Source: Leishmania martiniquensis
Taxonomy: Eukaryota > Euglenozoa > Kinetoplastea > Trypanosomatida > Trypanosomatidae
Reading direction: 5' to 3'
DNA length: 64,000 bases
Assembly: GCF_017916325.1 (NCBI RefSeq)
Contig: NC_090170.1
Coordinates: forward strand, 1,530,001 to 1,594,000
Part shown: positions 54,376 to 64,000 of the stretch, piece by piece
How positions within the stretch are numbered: the stretch's first letter is position 1
Layout: each line of letters opens with the position of its first letter
Made by a program: the position numbers and the translations under genes
The notes under the pieces: generated by a model
Told to the model about the DNA's origin: nothing
What the model saw: only the letters and a program-made list of their open reading frames with translations
Databases searched by the model: none

Positions 54376-55215
54376 ATGTCCATGGAGACGTTCCGCGAGC
54401 GCACGCTGGCAACGCAGTACCAGCCACGCCAGCACCTCCCGCCCAACTTTAGCAATGTACTGAAGGAGTACGCGCGTGAGGTGCTGCGCAATCAGCCATC
54501 GGACATTTTGGAGTGGAGCGCGGCGTATTTCAGGAAGCTCGCCCTAGAGACGGACCCGCTGCAGGCAAGGCAGCCGCCGCCGGACCACTACACCCCCCTT
54601 GTCGAGGACCCTGAGCGAGCGAAGCTGGCAAACAAGATGGTAAAGGTGTTCTCGACGATGGACTTGTCGGGGAGCGGGCGGCTGCGTGTCTCTGAGGTGC
54701 GGCGAGTGCTGACTGAGGCTTTTGAACTGACGGAGTCGCAGGCGCTTTACCTTCTTACAGCGCCATTCACCACGATCATCGAGGACGACGGCAAGGGTGT
54801 CGCGGGCGATTTCATCGAGTACGGCCCGTTCTCCCATGCAGCGGTGCGCACCATCCAGTACTTTCAGCAGCACCAGGGCTTCTGCTTCGACATAGACCCT
54901 ATCGATAGCTCCACAACGGTGCACGGCATGAACCGCTACGATGTCGAGCAAGGCTTTCTGCGCATCTTTCGCCTCCTGGACGGGGCAGGGACAGGCCGTC
55001 TGCTCCTCCACGACTACCAGGGGGCGTTGGAGAACGCACCTTACCACCTGACGCGCCGTGACATTCGCGTGCTGCGCATCGAGTGCGGGACATGCGGAGG
55101 CGAAGAGGACGGGGGCTTGCGAGAGGTAGAGTACGAGAAGGAGCTGCCGCACATGTTCGAACGCCTTCTTCTGGCCGAGGCATTCAACCTCTTCGACGAG
55201 GAGGGACAGAGCTGA
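54376..55215 (+). CDS. RIIa-domain plus EF-hand protein, radial-spoke RSP7-like
   Basis: This 279-residue protein opens with an RIIa dimerisation/docking domain (about 18-56): LPPNFSNVLKEYAREVL followed by QPSDILEWSAAYFRKLA fits the family consensus. An EF-hand loop follows at about 95-106 (DLSGSGRLRVSE, with acidic residues at positions 1 and 12). A second, degenerate loop (DGAGTGRLLLHD) lies near 200. RIIa plus EF-hands is the plan of radial-spoke protein RSP7 in flagella; RIIa domains bind AKAP-type helices such as that in RSP3. A role in the axoneme is the best inference. A close second ATG at 54382 gives nearly the same protein. Confidence 0.75.
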   Translation: MSMETFRERTLATQYQPRQHLPPNFSNVLKEYAREVLRNQPSDILEWSAAYFRKLALETDPLQARQPPPDHYTPLVEDPERAKLANKMVKVFSTMDLSGSGRLRVSEVRRVLTEAFELTESQALYLLTAPFTTIIEDDGKGVAGDFIEYGPFSHAAVRTIQYFQQHQGFCFDIDPIDSSTTVHGMNRYDVEQGFLRIFRLLDGAGTGRLLLHDYQGALENAPYHLTRRDIRVLRIECGTCGGEEDGGLREVEYEKELPHMFERLLLAEAFNLFDEEGQS

Positions 55216-56499
55216 GGAAGTGTGAGAAGGCTCTCAGCATACTGTTTTTGCCTTGGGCCACCTCCCTCTTTCTCGTCGCGCTCCACCCCGTTTCTCATGC
55301 TTTCCATATGCACGCTGCTCCACGCACTTCATACTCGCACGCAGCGAAGTGGACAAGGGGAGGACAGAGAAGCACACGCTGCTCACATGTAGAAAAAAAA
55401 GAGGCAAGAAAAAGAAACAGCGACGCAACGAAGAAGCTACAACCTCCACGCGCATCATCAACAGTGGGGAGGTGAGGGGCAGGGCACCAGCGGCAACAAC
55501 AGCAACAACGACAGAAATGAGCGGTAGATGAAGCCCGTTCACTCATCCGAACAGGAACGTGCAACGCACAGCCCTCTCTCCCCCCTCTTGTCGGGTGCAG
55601 CTGCTGTTGCGCGTGCGCCTGTGGGGTCGCCCCCCCCGCCCTTTTCTTTCTCTCGCTCTCTTCCTCTTTCTTCTCCCCTTTGGCGCTGGTCCTATATCTA
55701 TATGTATTCCGTTCAGAGTCGGGCATATGAACGCGGTCTCTTACGCCCCCCTCCTCCCCCCGCTTTATGGGCCCCTTCTCGTTATACACGCATTCGGTAG
55801 TGCGCTCTTTGCCGCTGTGGCGCGATGCCAAGCACAAATCAGCAGCATAACGAAAATCTGTAACGGCAAGGGTGGGTGGAGGGCGAATGGGCCTCTAGGG
55901 AGACTTCAAAGAGAAAAAATAAGATGAACGACACCCACAGAGATGCTCGATAAGCAGACCGAGGGAGTGACACCAATGATGGGGCTCGCACCAGCGGCCT
56001 ACACCTACCCTCGCCATGCAGCTGCCTCTCCCTCCTCGGTGCCCGCACATGTCGTTTGTGGGACTCCTCCAGGTCTCTTTCCTCTCTACTGAAATGGACG
56101 CGGTGGCCTTCGGGCGGAACAGCGACCCTGACCGCGTCGCAGCGTTCACGCTGGGGTTACATTGGCTGCAGAGTCCAAAGGAAAGTGACTTGATGCGAGC
56201 GGCGTGCGCCTTCCCACTTTTTCGCTTCGTTGCATACTCTCTGCCCCCCCCATAAACCTTAACGTTTCCTCTCCTTCCCTTACCCTACGTCTCCATCCGC
56301 TTCATCGTTAGCCACAGAAGCGTGTGCGGGTGCCGTGGGGTTCGCCGTACTTTTTGTTCTCTTGCGTCCGAGGCGCCTCCTGCCTTCGCCTGCGCTACTC
56401 CCGTTACAACTTCAGCTTGTCCAGCGCCGTGAGCACGCGCACAAATATCTGTATCGGCATCAATTCTTCTTGAGTTATCTTTAGTCGCGCTGAGAGAGG
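55216..56499 (+). other. Intergenic/UTR stretch without a gene
   Basis: No gene-like frame. A C/T-rich block at about 56246-56311 ends in TTAG (AG 56310-56311), a good candidate acceptor for the following gene. Confidence 0.55.
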
Positions 56500-57516
56500 A
56501 TGGACATCATCACACTGCTTGCTCTCGCTCAGAGTGCGGTAGACGCGGGTAATGTGAAGGCTGCCTGCGAGTTCTACGAGGTGGCTCTTTCCCAGGCTCC
56601 AAACAATGACGAGGTGCTGGAGGCCTATGCAGAAATCATGATTCACCACGCCCAGGATATTCCTCGCGCGCAGCAGATGCTTCGCCATGCGATCGACATC
56701 AACCCGAATCAGGGGTACGTCAAGTACCTGAACTTAGCGCAACTCTGTGAGGCCAAGGAGGCGCTCCAGTGCTACGAAAAGGCGTACGAGATCGCCAGTC
56801 TCATGCTACACGGTTGCCGAAAAAAGAAGATGAAGAGGGCACTTCAGGAGACCATGGCGACGATTTGCTGCGCCGTGGCGGAGCTCTACCTGACCGATCT
56901 CTGCTTCGAAGAAAACGCGGAGCAGCAGTGTGAGCAGGCGGTGGTCCGCGCGCTGGATCTCAACAGCGACATTGTTGAGCCGCACCAGCTGCAGGCGTCC
57001 CTTCGCCTCAGTCAATGTCGCCCAGACGAGGCGCTACAGTCGCTGCGTCGTGCCGTGGATGTGACGCATCGCCTCCCCGAGGAGCATCAGCCCACGTACG
57101 AATCCAAGATCGAGCTAGGCCGACTGTTGATGCAGGTCGACCCGGCCGAGGCTTTTCAATTTCTTCTTGAGGTGCTCCAATATGGCGACAATAATCCCTA
57201 CGTGTGGTTCCTGCTCGGAGAGAGTGCTCGCATGCGGGGTCGATACGCTGACGCCGCGCGCCTCCTGCGACGCGCGCGAGTCATGCTGGTAGTCTCAAGC
57301 GGCGACGCCGCGGCGCTGAAGGAGGTGGATGAGGCCATTAGCGTTCTGGTGCAGGAAATGGGCGGCCCGCAGGCCGCCGCGCAGGTGAAGGACCTGGACC
57401 ACCCCTACCCGCTCGAGCTGCTTCAGGCTGAAGATGAGCAGGGAGCGGAGGAGGATGGGGACGATGAACTGGCAGAGCCGGAGCGAGAGCCGTGGGATGC
57501 CGAAGACCATGCCTAG
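56500..57516 (+). CDS. TPR-repeat protein, Acl4-like ribosomal-protein chaperone
   Basis: This 338-residue protein is almost entirely tetratricopeptide-like helices from residue 3 to about 290, with recognisable units around 20-65 (AACEFYEVALSQAPNN), 75-105 and 165-195 (DEALQSLRRAV). It ends in a strongly acidic tail (about 305-338, rich in Glu and Asp). TPR array plus acidic tail at this length matches yeast Acl4, the dedicated chaperone of ribosomal protein uL4 (Rpl4). The Acl4 assignment is by architecture and general similarity; any acidic-tailed TPR protein remains possible. ATG 56500 starts the first helix directly. Confidence 0.7.
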   Translation: MDIITLLALAQSAVDAGNVKAACEFYEVALSQAPNNDEVLEAYAEIMIHHAQDIPRAQQMLRHAIDINPNQGYVKYLNLAQLCEAKEALQCYEKAYEIASLMLHGCRKKKMKRALQETMATICCAVAELYLTDLCFEENAEQQCEQAVVRALDLNSDIVEPHQLQASLRLSQCRPDEALQSLRRAVDVTHRLPEEHQPTYESKIELGRLLMQVDPAEAFQFLLEVLQYGDNNPYVWFLLGESARMRGRYADAARLLRRARVMLVVSSGDAAALKEVDEAISVLVQEMGGPQAAAQVKDLDHPYPLELLQAEDEQGAEEDGDDELAEPEREPWDAEDHA

Positions 57517-58802
57517 TGGTGACTTTTCCTTTTCGAGGGAAAAGGTCGCCCTCTGCTTTCTCCGCTACTGCGCGGTAGTACCATGCTACACAGGCGTGGC
57601 GCGTAGTGTGTCGTGGTGGGGGTCGTGTATGCCTCGCCCTTTGCGTCTTTGTCACTTCTATGGCGTCCCCCTTTTTCTCGAGGCTCACCTCCGCCCTGTC
57701 CTGCCCACCAGCGGCATTCTTTTCTGTTGTGTGCGAGTGTGTGCGTTTCGCGTGTAAATGTATACGAATAACATTCGATAAGGCCACTGAAACACGGACA
57801 AACCGGCCCCTCCCCCACCCCCAAAAAAAACACATCGCGAGTCCTTGCCCCCTCCCCTCCTCCCCCTACATACACACCGAACAAAAAGTGGCGGACTGGC
57901 GACACGGGCATGCAACTGCCACTCTCCTGCACGCAGGTGAGAGTTGTGCGTGACAAGTGATCTTGCGCTTGTCACCATTTTCACTAACTAGGGGCCTCTT
58001 TCGTGGTCAGCCATCGAGTTTGGTGTCCATGCAGCCGATCTCTTGAAGTGTGGGATAGGCGCGCCGGTGGTTCTCTCATCGTGCCACCTCTCCATGCCCA
58101 CGTCTCACTCTGCTGCACCACAGCTGCGGCATCTTTTAGGCGTGGCACCGCTCTGTTTCGTTGCTTCCTCTCTCTCTTATGCACCATTTATCCTCCTGCT
58201 GCATCTCCGTCTGCCACGCCGGCGCTCCTCTCGATTGGAGAAGACTGAGGCGGCTGAGCGCTACGCTGCACGCCACGAGTAACGGAGCAGAATAAAAGGA
58301 CGTCCCGCCAAGGACAAGAGGAAGAGTGGGGCAGAGGTTGTGCGCAACAGTGGCAATCAGAAGATTGGTGTGCTGTGAGCGTGACGTTGCCCCCCCCCCC
58401 TGCGCAGGTGCGTGTGTGTTTGTGCGTTCGTGGGAGGAGGAGGGGAGGAACGGACCAGGTGGAGCCGACTCACACGCCAACATACACTGGAAGCCACCCG
58501 CGCATAGAGGCACACTTCGCTTATAGAGGAGAGGAGGGCGGGAGGTTGTCAAAGGCCAGGTGAGCGGCAGAGAGACCCTCTTTCCACCTTTCCATTCTTT
58601 CGCCGCACACGCGCAGGCATTGCATTCACCAGACGTGCTGGCAACTATGACAGACGGCCAAGACCGGCACTTTCATCTCAACTTGCAAAAGACACACACC
58701 CACACACTCATATCGGCTCTCATTGGCAACTTCGTTAGGTGTGTGCGTGTGGCTCGCCCACTCACGCTCTTCTTGTAACGCTCTCTACGTTCTTATTTCG
58801 GC
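57517..58802 (+). other. Intergenic/UTR stretch without a gene
   Basis: No gene-like frame. Contains a C run near 58390-58401 and CA/CAC-rich sequence at about 58690-58710. Confidence 0.55.
58576..58616 (+). promoter_or_regulatory. Polypyrimidine tract and candidate spliced-leader acceptor
   Basis: A C/T-rich tract is followed by CGCGCAG, with the AG at 58615-58616, 186 bases before ATG 58803. A second AG at 58737-58738 is possible. Confidence 0.5.
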
Positions 58803-61800
58803 ATGAGTTTGTTCACGCATCCTGGCCGTGTCGAGGTCTCCTCCGGCGACAGCGAGCTAGACTCGATCGCTTCTAGCATCGCTGACTCTGCCGATGAGCT
58901 CATCGAAGAGCTCGCCCGAATGGCCTTGGCCGGGCACTACAGCGGCGCGCCACGTGCGTATGAAACTAATGAACTCCTCCAGGGTCGGGGAATGGTCCGT
59001 CGTCCACGCGACGTGGCATACCCACGACCCAGCGTAGGCCCGCCACGACAGCCGACCTCTTCGTCACCTGCAAGTTCTAGTGGTCCCCCTTCCTATCAGG
59101 GCCGTGAGCGGTCAAACACACGGGACGCTTCTTCTTGGCCTCAATGCGTCCCTTACGACGCGGACGAGGCGGAAAGGGACGCGTGCGCGCTGGAGAAGAT
59201 GTACCGGCGCCTCGCCCGTGAATATCGGGGAGGGGCGCGCAGCGTTGGCCCCGCTGCTAGTCCGACGAAAGCTGCCGGAACTGGCAAGCACCGTTATACT
59301 GTGGCCAACGGCGATAGCGCGTGGCCTCCTCTTTCCGATGCGGCCGCTGCGGCTCGCAGGACAAACCGCAGGTTGGATGAACGAGCTCAATTGCGACTTG
59401 CGGTGCTGAGCAAGGCTCCACTTGCGCGTCGAGCGGAGAAGTACGAGAGGCGTAAAGAGCGGGAGGCGGCGGCGCGAAGGCATCCAAAGCCTCTGCGTGT
59501 GTCTGCCAAGGCAGTCAAGCGCGGGACGCGACTTTTTCTTGAGGCGCAGGAGAGGGCAAACAACACGAGGAGGATGCAGGAGTCGCTGGCGCGGCAGAAA
59601 GCGGCGCAGGAAAAGAGGGAGTGCACCTTTCACCCTTCCGTCTCGAACTACGCAGCACAGCTGGCGGCGGACGGGGCATATTGCTCGTTGGAGAGCCGAC
59701 TGGCGAATCAGGCCGCGCACGACGAGAAGCGACTGCGGCTGCGGCTTGAGCGGGAGGTGGAGCTCGAGAAAGAGTGCACATTCAAACCGACTCTCTCTCC
59801 TGGTACTGAGGAGCTGCTGCCGATTTTGCGCTGCCGCCGCGAGCGACGCCATCTCCGCCGCACTTTGCGCACCTCAGGTTGCGAACGCTTGAGGAGGAGT
59901 CGCAGAGGCCGCGTGTCATCTCCGACACATGAGCCATTTGAGGCCGGCGAGCGACTGTACCGCGACGGCGGTGAGCGTCTGCTGCGTCAGCAGGTACGAC
60001 TGCAGAGAATGACGGCAAAAGAGCAGCGCCACGTCGTCGGAGGCGGGCTTCGGCTGTCCCATGCCGATGCGCAGCAGCTCGCCGATCGCCTCACAGCGTG
60101 GGCGGCGGCGTGTGCAATGAATCGGGAAGAACTGCGGCTTGCCTTGGAGCAGCAGGAGCGCGAACCCGCATACGCCGGTGCGAAACGGGAGGTGCCGACT
60201 GGGCAAGTAGACGGCCTTCCATTGAGGCGGGCTGCGTCGAATCTCAATGGCTCTGTCTTTGCACCGCCCCTCGCGAAACTGCCGGGGAGCGACCGGGGCA
60301 GCAGCGGGCCTGCAACATCTGCTGCCATGGTGCCGCCGCCACTTCGCAGCGGCCACTACTATGCTCCCTCTAAGACCTCAGCGAGGGGTTGTAGTGCGGC
60401 TCAACATCCAGAAGTGTCGCTCGAGGCATTGAATAGAGCACGCCCGGTGCGACTTCATGCAGACGCCGCCTTCGTGGCGACGGGCGCTGGTGCCATTCGC
60501 TCTCAGGCGTCGCCTTCGGCGCCGGCGAGAAGTCCGGCAGTGGACGTATCGGTGCAGAAAGAGCTGCTGCGCATTCACCTCGGCGCTCTCTTTTACAAGT
60601 ACGCCACCTTTCCCACTGCCACTGCTGTGTGCCTCGCGCAGATCAAGCAGCAGGTTCGCTGCTACTACCCAGAAGACTCTGGCATTGTGGCCGCACTCGC
60701 TTCCTCCTTCACGAAGGAACAGGAGCTCATCACCAAGACAGACTTCATGGCAGCGCTCGCGCGCTACGTGGTCGAGCATGGGATTCAGCCGTGGTGCCTG
60801 CCGCATCGCAGCGTCCCCAATGCATTTGTGAACGAGCCGTACAGCTCCAGGACGTCTTCTCATCCCAGTTCGGCGGCTGCCGTAGCGACGAGTGATTCGG
60901 TGAGCTCCAGTGACTTGTCGCATACGCTGAGCAATGATGCGGTGGTTTCTACACCGTCGTGGACGGGGACAAGAACCAGCAGCGGTGCACCTGATCTCCG
61001 AAACGAAGTTGACTGCTGGGCAGTCGCACTCGCAACGGAGGGCGCTTGTAAAAATGAAACCAAAGAAAAACCGCTTCGAACGCACATTTACGCGGCTCCT
61101 TTGTATCCCCACTGCTCCCCGCCAACACGGGCACAAGCTGTTCCCACGCCCAAGCTTGGTGAAGAGACAGGCGTAGGGACTGCTCTGACAGCGACGCGGC
61201 GTGGCGTCGCCGCTGACAAGCCGAAGGAGACCACCTGTGATGGCTCTCAAAGTCGCGCTCTCTCGAAGCGCACGCGGCCGTTGCTGACTTCGACCGTCAC
61301 TGCCGAACTAGTGCGCGGCTATGAGGACTACGTGCAGCGGCAGCGTCGCGCCATCGATCGAGCGCGTGCGGCAAGCGGCGAAGGTCGAAACAAGTTGGGG
61401 GAGATATGTACATTCCGCCCCACCTTGACTCCGCGCAGCGTGATGCTGAGTGACAGGAATCTCGAGAAGCGCATGGCGTACGCGCGTGAGCTGCACCTGC
61501 GAAAGCATCGTCTCCACTTACTCCACACTGCAGTGCTGGCGGAGCAAAGTGGTAAAGGGGGCTCCCCAGGAGCCGCTGGGTCAGGGGGCGGAGCCGCGAC
61601 GTGTGGCGCTCTCGCCTCTACGCAGACACCACCGCCGACGCCTTCCACACAGCATCCGTCGACGCCGCTCTCTAGTGCTTCGCCGCTGTCGTGCTGCAGC
61701 CCGTTGATCGAAGTGTCGAGTCTATCGTGCAGCACCCCACGGCACGAAAGTGGTAGCGCGCCGTCGAAACCTACACGAACACTGCCGTCTACTCACGAGG

Positions 61801-62129
61801 ATCGTGCCGCAGGGGATGCAGGCCTGAGTCAGGCAATGGCCGTGCTGGAGCAGCTGCTAAAGGATACGGCACGCAAAGAATGCTCAACGCAGACAGCGGA
61901 GGCTGCGGTGAGGGAGCTGCCGCCTTCTCTTTCAGTGCAGGGCGCGACTCTCAGTGCGGTTCATGACGCTGAGATGACTGCGAGGGACGTTCGTGATGCA
62001 ACACAGACGGTCGACACTGCGCCGCAGTATCAGTTTTGTGTAACGAGGCCGGCGCAGCCTATCTTGTCTGCGGAGGAGGAGCACCTTGCACCTCGGCACT
62101 CTGAGAAGACCTTACGCGCCGCTGATTAA
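58803..62129 (+). CDS. Large CTFxP-motif protein, predicted cytoskeletal/flagellar
   Basis: This 1108-residue protein has three copies of a short motif: ECTFHPSVS near 274, ECTFKPTLSP near 324, and ICTFRPTLTP near 869. Each lies next to charged helical, Arg/Lys/Glu-rich sequence. Such C-T-F-x-P motifs recur in kinetoplastid and other ciliate-lineage proteins often found on basal bodies or flagella, though the link is only correlative. A compact predicted helical domain lies at about 585-665. The rest is low-complexity, Ala/Ser/Arg-rich. No enzymatic domain is recognised. ATG 58803 is the first after the acceptor. Confidence 0.75.
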   Translation: MSLFTHPGRVEVSSGDSELDSIASSIADSADELIEELARMALAGHYSGAPRAYETNELLQGRGMVRRPRDVAYPRPSVGPPRQPTSSSPASSSGPPSYQGRERSNTRDASSWPQCVPYDADEAERDACALEKMYRRLAREYRGGARSVGPAASPTKAAGTGKHRYTVANGDSAWPPLSDAAAAARRTNRRLDERAQLRLAVLSKAPLARRAEKYERRKEREAAARRHPKPLRVSAKAVKRGTRLFLEAQERANNTRRMQESLARQKAAQEKRECTFHPSVSNYAAQLAADGAYCSLESRLANQAAHDEKRLRLRLEREVELEKECTFKPTLSPGTEELLPILRCRRERRHLRRTLRTSGCERLRRSRRGRVSSPTHEPFEAGERLYRDGGERLLRQQVRLQRMTAKEQRHVVGGGLRLSHADAQQLADRLTAWAAACAMNREELRLALEQQEREPAYAGAKREVPTGQVDGLPLRRAASNLNGSVFAPPLAKLPGSDRGSSGPATSAAMVPPPLRSGHYYAPSKTSARGCSAAQHPEVSLEALNRARPVRLHADAAFVATGAGAIRSQASPSAPARSPAVDVSVQKELLRIHLGALFYKYATFPTATAVCLAQIKQQVRCYYPEDSGIVAALASSFTKEQELITKTDFMAALARYVVEHGIQPWCLPHRSVPNAFVNEPYSSRTSSHPSSAAAVATSDSVSSSDLSHTLSNDAVVSTPSWTGTRTSSGAPDLRNEVDCWAVALATEGACKNETKEKPLRTHIYAAPLYPHCSPPTRAQAVPTPKLGEETGVGTALTATRRGVAADKPKETTCDGSQSRALSKRTRPLLTSTVTAELVRGYEDYVQRQRRAIDRARAASGEGRNKLGEICTFRPTLTPRSVMLSDRNLEKRMAYARELHLRKHRLHLLHTAVLAEQSGKGGSPGAAGSGGGAATCGALASTQTPPPTPSTQHPSTPLSSASPLSCCSPLIEVSSLSCSTPRHESGSAPSKPTRTLPSTHEDRAAGDAGLSQAMAVLEQLLKDTARKECSTQTAEAAVRELPPSLSVQGATLSAVHDAEMTARDVRDATQTVDTAPQYQFCVTRPAQPILSAEEEHLAPRHSEKTLRAAD

Positions 62130-63109
62130 GAGACAGCGAGTTCGTCGTGTGTGTGTGCTCGTGTGCTTGGCCCTAATTGCTTCTCTGCGAAGTCCCCTTG
62201 CAGCCCCCGGCTATGTACTCTGCACTCGTGTCTTGGAGACCGCTGATTGGTTCTCGTCGGGGGCAGGCCCGCCTGTGCCTTTCTGAGGAGGTTGGGCAGC
62301 GTGCGAGGAATGGAATCGGCCACACAGAGAGGAGGCTGAGGGAGAAAACGGAATAGGTGCGCGACCCGCCAGTGCAACGGCATTCCCCTCCCCCTCCAGG
62401 AGCAGAGATGAGCACAAAGATTCGCACCTGCACTGAGCGCGCGTTCTCCGAGGAGGCTCTTTACTGTTTCTCGTGCTCTCTGGCACTTTTTTTTACTCCT
62501 TGCTCTTTTCCTCATCGTCAAGCGGCTCCTCGGCCGATGAGAAGAGAAGGCGCTCTGCTTTCAAGGGCGACTCAGTAGATGACATCAACGCTACGAACCG
62601 GACGGCGCCTGGGAATGGTATTGTGGAGGAGGTGGAGCGGGAGGGCGGGGATGCATGTGTTTCAGGTCGGCTTCCTGCCTTCACCACGCTTCCGTCTCTG
62701 CAGGAGAGAGAGCGACATGCGGAAGGGGGTCCACTCGAGTGTATCGAGCCCACCCGTGCACACTGCAACCGCAGGAGAGGGCTGTGTGACGCGTTGTCCC
62801 TCTAAAAAGGCCCCTGCCCATTTGACCTCTCTCGTACGTGGCACACTAAGGCAACCTGTCGACAGGCTTCTTCCTCCGTCCCGGTAAATCGTCGTCCACT
62901 CTATTGCTTTCCATGTCCTCCTCCTCCTCATTGTTCGCGTTTGACCACCGATGACGCGCACCAACATCCCATCACGTGAGCGTGTGCGTGCGTTCTCACA
63001 TGCGCGCCCCGCCACATTCGAAACACAAAGATCTCGCATCGACTGCGGTGGCCTCTCTTTGCGCTCTACACGTCGACGTGCCAAACAAAGCGCTTTACAG
63101 GAGATCGCG
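62130..63109 (+). other. Intergenic/UTR stretch
   Basis: No independent gene is supported. The frame of the following gene is open back to an ATG at 62951, but the splice sites at 63089-63100 and the family length argue for the later start. Confidence 0.55.
63049..63100 (+). promoter_or_regulatory. Pyrimidine tract and candidate spliced-leader acceptors for SF3B5
   Basis: A short C/T tract is followed by AGs at 63089-63090 and, after GCTTTAC, at 63099-63100. The second lies nine bases before ATG 63110. These sites exclude the upstream in-frame ATG at 62951 from the mature mRNA. Confidence 0.45.
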
Positions 63110-63364
63110 ATGGGCGACCCCTTTGTGCGCCCTGGGCTGGAGTATGCCCCACATGTCGAGCAGGTGCTGCTGAAGCACGAGGGAACTATGACGCTGGAGA
63201 CCACCAAGGATGACTGGATTCGGTATCAGCACCGCGATACACTTGCGGCCCTCATTGAGCACCGCGACCAGCTCGAGTACCTGTGCATTGCCGAAAACGT
63301 ACCGCCGGCCAAGATGGAGAGGATTTTACTCGAACGCATGGTGGACCCGATCGCCAAACGCTGA
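63110..63364 (+). CDS. SF3B5: Splicing factor 3B subunit 5 (SF3b10/Ysf3) homologue
   Basis: This 84-residue protein matches the whole length of SF3b10, itself about 86 residues. Conserved points include the H-x-E-x-x-L-x-K-x-x-G-T segment near 15-27, the TTKxxW-x-x-x-QHRD block near 32-43, and the IAEN motif near 57-60. SF3b10 is a small subunit of the SF3b complex in the U2 snRNP, which recognises the branch site. In trypanosomatids this would serve mainly trans-splicing. An upstream in-frame ATG (62951) would add 53 low-complexity residues without family similarity. Confidence 0.85.
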   Translation: MGDPFVRPGLEYAPHVEQVLLKHEGTMTLETTKDDWIRYQHRDTLAALIEHRDQLEYLCIAENVPPAKMERILLERMVDPIAKR

Positions 63365-64000
63365 TGTGCGCTTGCATTTCAAGATGTTCACTCGCTCGAT
63401 GTGTGTGTGTGTGTGTGTTTATTCCAGAAAGCGCATGATGCACCGGTGCAAGTATGTCTGGCAAGCTCTTTTGCCCTCACCTCATCCGCCCAGCAGCTGC
63501 TTGCCGCTCCTCCTGGCTCTTCCTTTGGCGAGGGGGAGGGGAACACCTCAGTGCGTGGTGCCGCCGAGTCCAGTGCCCCACGCGTTGCGTATGGAAGTCA
63601 AGCAGCCCTCTTTATCTCCTGCCCGCGCTAAACCATTCATTGGGCGGTAGTAGGTTCCAGTGCCTACGACACGGGACCAGAGAGAGGAGGGGAGGGGCAG
63701 CGCGATGCAGTGATGCAAATCTCGGCTGTCAGTTCGTGGATGGCGTCGCGCCGCAACGACCTTTGCCAATCCTGATGACAGGCCCGGCGTCAGTGTGACG
63801 CGGCCGTATCGCATTCGCCCCTCGCACGCCTCGCCAAATTTCGGAGCCTAAGCCACATTGGCGGATGCAGGCAGTAATGCGCAGTCTAAGGGGCGCGGCT
63901 TCGATCTAACCTACGTAGTTGCATGGTGCGCTGAGTTGGTGGAAGGGGCCGTCGTCAGATGACTGAGCTGGATGCGTGGTCGAAACGACCGTTTCTTGGC
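63365..64000 (+). other. Downstream UTR/intergenic end of window
   Basis: A GT microsatellite (63401-63418) follows the SF3B5 stop closely. The last 200 bases are less pyrimidine-biased, but no gene, tRNA or snoRNA could be recognised. Confidence 0.5.
63401..63418. repeat. GT microsatellite
   Basis: Nine GT units about 37 bases after the SF3B5 stop codon, in its 3' UTR. Confidence 0.85.

Noticed and set aside
62951..63109. N-terminal extension of SF3B5 from the upstream ATG
   Set aside because: Candidate splice acceptors lie inside it, it lacks similarity to the family, and the protein is full length without it.
63780..64000. Possible tRNA or snoRNA near the window end, including a GGTCGAAACGACC hairpin
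   Set aside because: No A-box/B-box spacing, cloverleaf or paired C/D boxes could be made out.

Overview
The window reads as a nuclear chromosome segment of a Leishmania-type trypanosomatid. All confident genes are intronless and lie on the + strand, as in a polycistronic directional gene cluster. Coding regions are GC-rich. Most starts are preceded by a polypyrimidine tract and an AG, as expected for spliced-leader trans-splicing. A kinetoplastid-specific kinetochore kinase (KKT3-like) and a 4E-interacting protein with an N-terminal YxxxxL-phi motif support the assignment. From memory and unverified, the gene order resembles chromosome 35 of L. major (34 in L. mexicana). The species cannot be fixed from the sequence alone.

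Layout, left to right: a UTR-like stretch with a degenerate retroposon-like patch (1-2480); an SP-RING SUMO E3 ligase (2481-4619); an 8-kb pyrimidine-rich gene-free interval; the 4E-interacting protein (12622-14889); a second 8.3-kb interval carrying one copy of a perfect 340-bp repeat and a possible 60-aa ORF; a mitochondrial carrier (23200-24282); a 1423-aa TPR/coiled-coil/protein kinase/HECT protein (26517-30788); a PKA catalytic subunit (32509-33627) with a perfect 44-bp palindrome in its 3' UTR; a GC-rich SIDER-like element with the second repeat copy (about 34690-35632); an alpha/beta hydrolase of the ABHD13/Bem46 type (39231-40415); a DDX55/Spb4 RNA helicase (42003-44087); a J-domain protein (45329-46498); a probable 113-aa hypothetical gene (47507-47848); KKT3 (49493-53353); an RIIa plus EF-hand protein resembling radial-spoke protein RSP7 (54376-55215); an Acl4-like TPR ribosomal-protein chaperone (56500-57516); a large CTFxP-motif, probably cytoskeletal protein (58803-62129); and an SF3B5/SF3b10 splicing subunit (63110-63364).

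The genes are functionally mixed (signalling, SUMO/ubiquitin, translation control, ribosome biogenesis, kinetochore, flagellum, splicing), which is normal for trypanosomatid arrays, where neighbours need not share a pathway. Control is expected to be post-transcriptional, so the very long UTR intervals, the retroposon-like repeats and the palindrome are the main regulatory candidates. The most unusual coding feature is the single polypeptide joining a protein kinase to a HECT ubiquitin ligase.
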